A stretch of 5,116 nt of DNA from 1162T-S-0a-05 sp050299435 (GTDB taxonomy: Bacteria > Pseudomonadota > Gammaproteobacteria > Pseudomonadales > Cellvibrionaceae): positions 1-5,116 of the forward strand of contig JBNKVX010000135.1 in NCBI GenBank assembly GCA_050299435.1. The letters are read 5' to 3'. A program made the position numbers and the translations under genes. The notes beneath the pieces are model-generated. The model did no database searches. It had not been told where the DNA came from and worked only from the letters and a program-made list of their open reading frames with translations. Of the stretch, positions 1-5,040 are shown piece after piece. The number at the start of each line of letters is the position of its first letter. Within the stretch, counting starts at the first letter, position 1.

Positions 1-2
1 TG

Positions 3-398
3 ATGTTGTCCTCATCGATGGGTCCCATGGGTATTGCGGTTGGTGTGGCTATAGATGAGGGTATCAGTAAGGATATTGATAAGAATGCAAAGCAGGGAGG
101 GTTTTCAATCGAAACAATTGTCCACTCTGCGTTTCTGCCAACAAAACAGGATCTTGAACTTACAATTCATCGTTACGGATTCACGCTGGTGCCCGGCTCA
201 GAAAATGTTGTCGTCGAGCTTGTGCTAACAGTTAAGCAAGATGAGAGCTCAACAAAGCTCAAATATCCCGTAAAGCCAAGCGAAATTGCACCGGTAGAAT
301 GGCCCTTGGAAGAAATCAAAACAAATGCTGATTCTGTGATCGAGGCATTTGAGGCAGCGAGCCAGGTTCTGGCACTACAATATTTGAAAGCGGATTGA
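3..398 (+). CDS. Unrecognised protein, probably 5'-truncated
   Basis: An open frame runs from the window edge to a TGA at 396-398. The first visible ATG is at base 3, but the frame is open to the edge, so the true start probably lies upstream and what is seen is a C-terminal part of about 131 residues. The visible N-terminus is small and glycine-rich (GPMGIAVGVAIDEG, about residues 7-20), followed by a soluble mixed region with predicted beta strands (about 50-80) and a helical tail (about 104-128). I do not recognise the family. The hydrophobic glycine/alanine start would suit the end of a signal or lipoprotein leader, or a short membrane-interacting segment, but no lipobox cysteine is visible. 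It ends 56 bp before slyX and its stop codon overlaps a putative promoter, so it is probably transcribed separately from slyX. That the frame is coding is likely; its function is unknown. Confidence 0.6.
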   Translation: MLSSSMGPMGIAVGVAIDEGISKDIDKNAKQGGFSIETIVHSAFLPTKQDLELTIHRYGFTLVPGSENVVVELVLTVKQDESSTKLKYPVKPSEIAPVEWPLEEIKTNADSVIEAFEAASQVLALQYLKAD

Positions 399-423
399 CA
401 AACCACGTACACCCCCTTAGATT
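395..423 (+). promoter_or_regulatory. Putative sigma70 promoter for slyX
   Basis: A perfect TTGACA -35 box (395-400) is followed by exactly 17 bp and TAGATT (418-423), which matches 4 of 6 bases of the -10 consensus. Transcription would start near 430, giving slyX a leader of about 25 nt. The -35 box overlaps the TGA stop of the preceding gene. This is inferred from consensus match and spacing only. Confidence 0.5.
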
Positions 424-454
424 CTGGGGCTGATAATTAATTCCTGTACCTTGT

Positions 455-667
455 ATGACAGACACCAGCCAAACCATTGCCGATTTACAGGCGCGCATAG
501 CCTATCAGGAAGATGCCATTGGCACTTTGAATGAAGTGGTGGCCAGGCAGGATCGCGAATTGCAGGACCTGCAAGCACAACTTCAGCTATTGTATAAAAA
601 GCTGGATGATCTCAAATCTGAATACGGTGGCATCGCGCAGGCCGATTCTCCACCGCCGCACTATTAA
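455..667 (+). CDS. slyX: SlyX family protein
   Basis: This 70-residue protein matches the SlyX family in length (E. coli SlyX is about 72 residues), in its heptad-like coiled coil over roughly residues 5-55 (ARIAYQEDAIGTLNEVV, then LQLLYKKLDDL), and in the characteristic C-terminal PPPHY. SlyX is a small cytoplasmic protein of uncertain role; in enterobacteria it lies beside the slyD prolyl isomerase gene. Here the neighbours are an unknown gene upstream and alr 30 bp downstream, so the usual slyD context is not seen in this window. The ATG at 455 is the only sensible start and gives full family length, but no convincing Shine-Dalgarno precedes it. A promoter candidate at 395-423 would produce a short leader. 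Family assignment is firm; biochemical function is not known. Confidence 0.9.
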   Translation: MTDTSQTIADLQARIAYQEDAIGTLNEVVARQDRELQDLQAQLQLLYKKLDDLKSEYGGIAQADSPPPHY

Positions 668-684
668 TTTCAGCTTCAGCGCGT

Positions 685-689
685 AAAGG
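685..689 (+). promoter_or_regulatory. Ribosome binding site supporting the TTG start of alr
   Basis: AAAGG lies 8 nt before the TTG at 698. No ATG or GTG in the same frame lies near the expected N-terminus, so this site decides the start. Confidence 0.6.
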
Positions 690-697
690 TCGCAATC

Positions 698-1801
698 TTG
701 CAAATTCAAAAGGGTTTAACAATTGACTTAAAGGCGCTGGCCAACAATTGGCAAGCGCTTAAAGCGCATTTAAATTCCAGTGCAGAATGTGCCGCGGTGG
801 TGAAAGCCAACGCTTATGGCTTGGGTGTCAGCGAGGTATTGAGCGCTTTAAAAAGTGCCGGCTGTAAAACTTTTTTCGTTGCGACTCTGGATGAAGCCCT
901 GGAAATTATTTCTTTGTTGTCGGAAAACGATGTGCTTTATGTGTTGAGCGGTTGTCGGGCAGGTGAGGAAGGGGCGTTCATTGATAAAGGCATTCGTCCG
1001 GTTATTATTTCATTGCACATGTTTAATCGCTGGCTGCAAACGTGCAAACAGTATTCGCAAGAAAAAAGTACGCCGAAGTGCGCCCTTAAAGTGAATACCG
1101 GCATGAATCGTTTGGGGATGGAGGGCGAAGAGCTACAGCAATTATTGGAAGACCCTCAAGCGATTAAAATGGCAGGGCTTGAGATGCTGATGAGCCATTT
1201 AGCCTGTGCCGACGAACCAAGCCATAAATTAAATACAGTGCAGCTAAGCCGCTTTCAAACACTCGTTAATCAGGTGCATAGAGTATTGCCTGCCTGTCAA
1301 TTCAGTTTAAGTAATTCCTCAGGAATATTTCTGGGTGAGGATTATCATTTTGATTTGCTTCGCCCTGGCATTGCTTTGTACGGTGGTCAGGTGTCCGAAA
1401 AAATTGCTATCAAACCGGTTGTGCATTTAAATCTGGAAGTGTTGCAAACGCGCTTGGCACAGAAAGGTGAAAGTGTGGGTTACGGAGCGACTTACACCCT
1501 GGATAAGGATCGTGAACTTATTACAGTTGCAGCCGGTTATGCCGATGGTTTTTTGCGTTTTGCCAGTAATCGAGCGCAGGCGTATTTTAAAGGGCAGTTT
1601 TTTCCTTTGGTAGGTCGCGTCTCTATGGATTCGCTGATTTTTGATGTCAGCGAGCTTGAATATAAACCGCAGGCGGGCGATCTTATTGAAGTTTTGGGGG
1701 AGCACATTTCTATCGATGAGCTTGCCGCGCAATGTGGCACAATCAGTTACGAAATTATTACTTCTCTGGGTGCGCGCTATCCGCGGCACTACATTCGATA
1801 A
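698..1801 (+). CDS. alr: Alanine racemase (PLP-dependent)
   Basis: The product interconverts L- and D-alanine in the cytoplasm, supplying D-Ala for peptidoglycan. The 367-residue length is normal for the fold-type III family. Visible motifs are VVKANAYG with the PLP-binding Lys36 and Tyr40; ALKVNTGMNRLGM, where Lys131 matches the residue carbamylated in Bacillus-type enzymes and Arg138 follows; the SNSSGI phosphate-binding loop; LLRPGIALYG with Arg222 facing the pyridine nitrogen; VGYGATYT with catalytic Tyr262; and VGRVSMD with Met310-Asp311 at the active-site entrance. The N-terminal alpha/beta barrel covers about residues 1-235 and the beta domain the rest. The start is TTG at 698, preceded by AAAGG and giving the expected N-terminus (LTIDLKAL). 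Whether it is the housekeeping or a catabolic paralogue (dadX type) cannot be read here, but no dadA lies beside it. Probably cotranscribed with slyX (30 bp gap) and birA (23 bp gap). Confidence 0.96.
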   Translation: MQIQKGLTIDLKALANNWQALKAHLNSSAECAAVVKANAYGLGVSEVLSALKSAGCKTFFVATLDEALEIISLLSENDVLYVLSGCRAGEEGAFIDKGIRPVIISLHMFNRWLQTCKQYSQEKSTPKCALKVNTGMNRLGMEGEELQQLLEDPQAIKMAGLEMLMSHLACADEPSHKLNTVQLSRFQTLVNQVHRVLPACQFSLSNSSGIFLGEDYHFDLLRPGIALYGGQVSEKIAIKPVVHLNLEVLQTRLAQKGESVGYGATYTLDKDRELITVAAGYADGFLRFASNRAQAYFKGQFFPLVGRVSMDSLIFDVSELEYKPQAGDLIEVLGEHISIDELAAQCGTISYEIITSLGARYPRHYIR

Positions 1802-1824
1802 ATGTCTTTATTGGCACTAAGTCT

Positions 1825-2835
1825 TTGAATATTTCTACGCAAAAATTATTGGAACAGCTTGCTGATGGGCAATACCACTCTGGTGAAAGCCTGGGCGAGT
1901 TGTTGGGGATTAGTCGTGCGGCGATATGGAAGCAGTTACAAGCCTTACAAACCCTGGGTGTGAATGTGCAATCAGTGAAAGGGCGTGGCTATTGTGTGGA
2001 AGGCGGTTTGGATTTGTTGCATCGAGCCGAGATAGAAAAAGGGTTTAATGAGCTGATTGGTGATGCGGATAGCAAGCTAACAAAACTCATTGTTGAAAAC
2101 GAGTTGGATTCCACCAGCCAATATTTAATAAAAATGAGTGCTCAGGGTGAAGCGATTCATGGCTGGGTTTGTTTTGCAGAAAAACAAAGCGCTGGTCGTG
2201 GCCGTCGTGGCAGGGTGTGGCAAAGCCCTTTTGCGAGTAATTTGTATTTCTCTATTGGTTGGCGTATTCATTCAGGTGTGGCCGCCGTTGAGGGTTTGAG
2301 TTTGGCTGTGGGTGTATGCTTGTGTGAAGCTTTGGAACACTTTGGTTTTGTTGATCTCCAATTAAAATGGCCGAATGACTTGCTGTACAAAAATAAAAAA
2401 CTTGGTGGCATTTTGCTGGAAATCAGCGGTGATGCCGCCGGTGAATGCGATTTGGTTTTGGGTGTGGGTTTGAATGTTTCAATGTCAGAAAAAGCGGCAG
2501 AGGAAATTGATCAACCCTGGATAGATTTGTTTTCAATTGCGAATGAGCAGGCTAGAGTCTTGCCAAGTCGTGATCAGCTCGCAGCTCATCTTTTGCATGC
2601 TTTGTTTTCGATGTTGCGAAATTTTGAGGCGCAGGGATTTGCACAATGGCGAGACCCGTGGCAAAAACGCAATGCGCATGCAGGCAAAGAAATTACTTTG
2701 CATATGGGGGCTAAGGCTCAGGCAAAGCGCGGTATGATGTTGGGCGTCAACAATAGCGGCGCATTACTTTTAAATACAGAGCAAGGTGTGGAAGCTTTTA
2801 TCGGAGGTGAAATTAGCCTTCGGTCGCTGGATTAG
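1825..2835 (+). CDS. birA: Bifunctional biotin-[acetyl-CoA carboxylase] ligase / biotin operon repressor
   Basis: BirA makes biotinyl-5'-AMP from biotin and ATP and transfers biotin to the AccB lysine of acetyl-CoA carboxylase; forms with an N-terminal HTH also repress biotin genes. With a TTG start at 1825 the protein has 336 residues (E. coli 321). The N-terminal winged helix is present (YHSGESLGELLGISRAAIWKQL, about residues 17-38), so repressor activity is likely. The ligase domain has the adenylate-binding GRGRRG at 124-129 followed by VWQSPFASNLYFS, KWPND at 181-185, and KKLGGILLE with Lys192 matching E. coli Lys183. A small C-terminal SH3-like domain fills the end. An ATG at 1732 is in frame but would overlap alr by 70 bp and add about 31 residues unlike any BirA; the TTG places the HTH as in E. 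coli. The Shine-Dalgarno is weak, so the exact start is less sure than the identity. Confidence 0.93.
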   Translation: MNISTQKLLEQLADGQYHSGESLGELLGISRAAIWKQLQALQTLGVNVQSVKGRGYCVEGGLDLLHRAEIEKGFNELIGDADSKLTKLIVENELDSTSQYLIKMSAQGEAIHGWVCFAEKQSAGRGRRGRVWQSPFASNLYFSIGWRIHSGVAAVEGLSLAVGVCLCEALEHFGFVDLQLKWPNDLLYKNKKLGGILLEISGDAAGECDLVLGVGLNVSMSEKAAEEIDQPWIDLFSIANEQARVLPSRDQLAAHLLHALFSMLRNFEAQGFAQWRDPWQKRNAHAGKEITLHMGAKAQAKRGMMLGVNNSGALLLNTEQGVEAFIGGEISLRSLD

Positions 2836-2875
2836 CTTTTGATAAACCCTTTGGCAATTGATATTGAGAAAATGC

Positions 2876-3679
2876 ATGCAGCTTGATTTTGATTTAGGCA
2901 ACACTCGTATGAAATGGCATTTGCGTGCGAGTGAAACTTCGGCCTATGGTGCGGTGGCTTGGCGTGAGCTTGAGCATTCAAGTGAAGCGATCAAGGAATT
3001 GCAGTCGTATTTGAATCAAATTAATACAGACGGTATTGAGGCCGTGGACGTGAAGGTGTCATCCGTCGCGGGGCCCACAACAGAGGCGCTCTTTCTTCAT
3101 TGGTTGCGAGAAAAAATATCTTCGGAATCGCATTTTATTCAAGTGGAAAAAGTTCTTGCCGGGCTCACCGTTGCGTATTCCGATGTGAGCAAACTCGGGG
3201 TGGATCGTTGGTTGGCGATGTTGGCTGCACAGCATGTATGTGAAGGCTATAAAATTGTTATCGACGCAGGTAGTGCTATTACCCTGGATTTTCTCGATCC
3301 GCACGGTTTGCATGAAGGCGGTTTAATTGTGCCGGGGCTGCCTTTGGTTTGTGAGGCAATGAAAGGGGGTACACATAATCTTCGACCGGAGACGTTAACC
3401 CTGACGCAGAATTGGCAGCCGGGTTGCGATACCGTGAGCGGCATTACGCAGGGGGCATCAGCCATGTATGCGGGGCTGGTAAAAGAAGCCTTGAGCGTCT
3501 ATATAAAGAAGGCAGAAAAGGCTGGGGTAGCAATTCAGGTTTTTTTGAGTGGCGGTGATGCCTCACAACTGCTGGCATGGTGTCAGGCATTTTCAGATTC
3601 TATATCGCTTATACCAAGAGATTACCTGGTATTGGATGGCATTGAAATCTGGCGCAGACACAGTGCAAAGTCATCGTAA
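2876..3679 (+). CDS. coaX: Type III pantothenate kinase
   Basis: CoaX phosphorylates pantothenate with ATP, the first step of coenzyme A synthesis. It is the type III (Baf-like, ASKHA fold) enzyme, known to need a monovalent cation and to resist CoA feedback, unlike CoaA. Evidence: the N-terminal phosphate loop DLGNTRMKW (Asp6 to Trp14), GVDRW (108-112) in the pantothenate-binding region, IDAGSAITLDF with Asp130 and Thr136, GGLIVPG downstream, and FLSGGDA near the C-terminus. From ATG 2876 the protein has 267 residues, slightly longer than the Pseudomonas enzyme (about 248). In-frame TTG codons at 2858 and 2864 would add 6 or 4 residues (ILRKC) that the family lacks, and GAGA at 2866-2869 sits properly for 2876. 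It lies 40 bp after birA, a pairing also found in pseudomonads, so the two are likely cotranscribed. Confidence 0.93.
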   Translation: MQLDFDLGNTRMKWHLRASETSAYGAVAWRELEHSSEAIKELQSYLNQINTDGIEAVDVKVSSVAGPTTEALFLHWLREKISSESHFIQVEKVLAGLTVAYSDVSKLGVDRWLAMLAAQHVCEGYKIVIDAGSAITLDFLDPHGLHEGGLIVPGLPLVCEAMKGGTHNLRPETLTLTQNWQPGCDTVSGITQGASAMYAGLVKEALSVYIKKAEKAGVAIQVFLSGGDASQLLAWCQAFSDSISLIPRDYLVLDGIEIWRRHSAKSS

Positions 3680-3704
3680 CGATACAATCTAAAGAAAGTA
3701 AAAG

Positions 3705-3718
3705 GGCTAAAGGCTAAA
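3705..3718 (+). repeat. Tandem 7-bp repeat before the SPOR gene
   Basis: GGCTAAA occurs twice head to tail (3705-3711 and 3712-3718), 8 bp before the ATG at 3727. The AAAGG formed at its junction (3709-3713) is the only Shine-Dalgarno-like sequence, at a rather long 13-nt spacing. Confidence 0.6.
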
Positions 3719-3726
3719 ATAATTTT

Positions 3727-4434
3727 ATGCGCTGGATATTTTTCACATTGCTCATTTTGAATGCCGCCACTTTGGTGTGGGGCTTTGTTTTTGAGGAAGA
3801 AGAAGTGCACATTCAGCATGCTGAAAAACCCTTTCCCTATGAAAGCGTTGAGAAGTTGAGTTTACTGGGTGAAGGGCAGGGTGAGATTGTGGCTTTGCCA
3901 TCGGATTCGGCCAGTAGCGTGGGTAAGCCGACTCGTTTGCCCACCAAAGTTGATGGCAAAGAGCTGTGTGAAATGGTGGGTGCTTTCAAAAGCCGTGAAA
4001 ATGCAGCCAGTTTTGTTGAGCGTTTGACTGCCATCGACATTAAAGCTGAAGTGAAGGATCTGGAGTTGCCTGCAGGGCCTGGTTATTGGGTGTATTTAGA
4101 GCCCTTACCGAATCGAAAAGTAGCACTCAGGCAGTTGGCTGAACTCCAGGCGCAAAAAATAGACAGTTATGTGATTCCCAAGGGGGAGCGCACTAATGGG
4201 ATTTCCCTGGGATTGTTTAGCCAGGAGAATCTCGCAAAAACCCGCCTTAAAGAGATGAAATCCAAAGGATTGGATGCAAAATTGGAAACCATGGAGCGCA
4301 CTTACCGGGAGATCTGGGTAATGCTGCACCACAAGGAAGAAAGCAAAATGTCTGAGTTGACCTGGGCCCGCGTACTTGAAGGCTTGAATCAACTCGAGAG
4401 ACGACAAAATTTCTGTTTAGATGTTGCTTCGTAG
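3727..4434 (+). CDS. Membrane-anchored SPOR-domain protein
   Basis: The 235-residue product starts with a single hydrophobic segment (residues 3-22, IFFTLLILNAATLVWGFVF) that should act as an uncleaved inner-membrane anchor. A polar linker follows (about 23-78, with an acidic EEEE patch), then a repetitive alpha/beta region. One SPOR-like unit begins at CEMVGAFKSRENAASFVERL (81-100); another runs over about 119-200, with YWVYLEPLPNRKVALRQL, the turn ISLGLFSQENLAKTRL and a final strand near 195-200. SPOR domains bind glycan strands stripped of stem peptides at division septa, so a periplasmic cell-wall role is inferred. The birA-coaX-SPOR order is shared with Pseudomonas. Cys81 and Cys230 are the only cysteines and could pair in the periplasm. 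The ATG at 3727 places the anchor correctly. The last codons contain the -35 box of the downstream tRNA promoter. The exact partner or substrate is unknown. Confidence 0.8.
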   Translation: MRWIFFTLLILNAATLVWGFVFEEEEVHIQHAEKPFPYESVEKLSLLGEGQGEIVALPSDSASSVGKPTRLPTKVDGKELCEMVGAFKSRENAASFVERLTAIDIKAEVKDLELPAGPGYWVYLEPLPNRKVALRQLAELQAQKIDSYVIPKGERTNGISLGLFSQENLAKTRLKEMKSKGLDAKLETMERTYREIWVMLHHKEESKMSELTWARVLEGLNQLERRQNFCLDVAS

Positions 4435-4458
4435 GACAACATTCACTAGAATCCCGCC
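4407..4458 (+). promoter_or_regulatory. Stable-RNA-type promoter of the tRNA-tuf operon
   Basis: TTGCTT (4424-4429), a 17-bp spacer and TAGAAT (4447-4452, 5 of 6 consensus bases) form a sigma70 promoter. An AT-rich stretch just upstream (AAAATTTCTGTTTA, 4407-4420) could be an UP element, and the -10 box is followed by the GC-rich CCCGCC, a discriminator typical of promoters under stringent (ppGpp/DksA) control. Transcription would start at about 4459-4462, some 30 nt before tRNA-Thr. The -35 box lies inside the last codons of the SPOR gene. Inferred from sequence; the same arrangement is known for the E. coli thrU-tufB operon. Confidence 0.7.
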
Positions 4459-4492
4459 TCCACTTTAGAGAGCGCAGCTCCAGTGGCATAGA

Positions 4493-4568
4493 GCTGGTGT
4501 AGCTCAGTTGGTAGAGCAGCTGACTTGTAATCAGCCGGTCGGGGGTTCGACTCCTCTCGCCAGCTCCA
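4493..4568 (+). tRNA. tRNA-Thr (anticodon TGT)
   Basis: A 76-nt cloverleaf with encoded CCA. The acceptor stem GCTGGTG (4493-4499) pairs with CGCCAGC (4558-4564) with one G-T wobble; the discriminator base is T and CCA is at 4566-4568. The anticodon stem GCTGA/TCAGC closes the loop CTTGTAA (4524-4530), anticodon TGT at 4526-4528, reading ACA and probably other ACN codons. It is the first gene of the tRNA-tuf block and the positional counterpart of E. coli thrU. Confidence 0.97.
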
Positions 4569-4581
4569 TTATAGATTTTGC

Positions 4582-4607
4582 AAAGGTCGGCTTTTGCCGA
4601 CTTTTTT
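4582..4607 (+). terminator. Terminator-like hairpin between tRNA-Thr and tRNA-Tyr
   Basis: The arm 4582-4591 (AAAGGTCGGC) pairs with 4596-4605 around a TTTT loop, with a GC-rich six-bp core (GTCGGC/GCCGAC), a G-T wobble and then A-T pairs, ending in a six-T run (4602-4607). This has the form of an intrinsic terminator, yet it lies inside the tRNA operon and the T run ends exactly where tRNA-Tyr begins (4608). It may act as a partial terminator or attenuator, or as a processing signal. Confidence 0.6.
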
Positions 4608-4691
4608 GCAGGGGTTCCCGAGTGGCCAAAGGGATCAGACTGTAAATCTGACGCGCAAGCTTCGGTGGTTCAAATCCACCCCCCTGCACCA
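4608..4691 (+). tRNA. tRNA-Tyr (anticodon GTA)
   Basis: An 84-nt class II tRNA with the long variable arm expected of bacterial tRNA-Tyr (about 4652-4663). The acceptor GCAGGGG (4608-4614) pairs fully with CCCCTGC (4681-4687), followed by discriminator A and encoded CCA. The anticodon stem TCAGA/TCTGA encloses CTGTAAA with anticodon GTA at 4642-4644, reading TAC and TAT. The T arm is GGTGG/CCACC around TTCAAAT. Positional counterpart of E. coli tyrU. Its 5' end directly follows the T run of the hairpin at 4582-4607. Confidence 0.97.
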
Positions 4692-4715
4692 TATATATAG
4701 AAGAAAGAAGAAAAA

Positions 4716-4789
<74 letters not shown>

Positions 4790-4814
4790 ATGTTAAGAGA
4801 TTGGATTTGATCCG

Positions 4815-4890
<76 letters not shown>

Positions 4891-4900
4891 GTTTCGGTAC

Positions 4901-4920
4901 CTTTGCCATCTATGGCAAAG
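4901..4920 (+). promoter_or_regulatory. Intergenic hairpin between tRNA-Thr and tuf
   Basis: CTTTGCCA (4901-4908) pairs perfectly with TGGCAAAG (4913-4920) around a four-base loop TCTA. No T run follows, so it is not an intrinsic terminator. It lies 10 nt after the CCA end of the last tRNA and may guide RNase processing that separates the tRNAs from the tuf mRNA, or protect the 5' end of the cut mRNA. The remaining 120 bp before tuf is A- and G-rich without a convincing promoter. Confidence 0.5.
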
Positions 4921-5026
4921 AGGCCAAAGATGCGAAAGCTAATTAAAAGAAAAGAGAAGTATAGAAAGAAGTAAGAAGTTAAAACTAAACATAAAACCAG
5001 TAGTCAAGTTAATGCAGAAGCCCAAT

Positions 5027-5033
5027 GAGGAGG
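5027..5033 (+). promoter_or_regulatory. Strong Shine-Dalgarno of tuf
   Basis: GAGGAGG is followed by 7 nt and the ATG at 5041, a near-ideal ribosome binding site fitting a very highly translated gene. Confidence 0.85.
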
Positions 5034-5040
5034 CGTAGCA

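Noticed and set aside
412..429. CCCC...GGGG hairpin after the first gene as a terminator
   Set aside because: Only four pairs around a nine-base loop and no T run follows.
432..437. GATAAT as the -10 box for slyX
   Set aside because: No acceptable -35 lies at 16-18 bp; it would be 31 bp from TTGACA.
1427..1789. Minus-strand open frame inside alr
   Set aside because: It lies wholly opposite a strongly supported gene and shows no recognisable motif.
1732..1824. Extended birA N-terminus from ATG 1732
   Set aside because: It would overlap alr by 70 bp and add residues with no resemblance to BirA; TTG 1825 places the HTH as in E. coli.
1802..1828. ATG at 1802 overlapping the alr stop region as a birA start
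   Set aside because: It is in a different frame and meets a stop codon after eight codons.
3683..3688. TACAAT as the -10 box of a promoter for the SPOR gene
   Set aside because: No -35-like sequence at a suitable distance (bases 3659-3666 do not resemble TTGACA).
4803..4813. GGAT-TTG-ATCC mini-hairpin before the second tRNA-Thr as a regulatory element
   Set aside because: A four-bp stem with a three-base loop is too weak and too common to support a claim.
4960..4965. TATAGA as an internal tuf promoter
   Set aside because: No matching -35 at 16-18 bp; the tract is simply A/G-rich.
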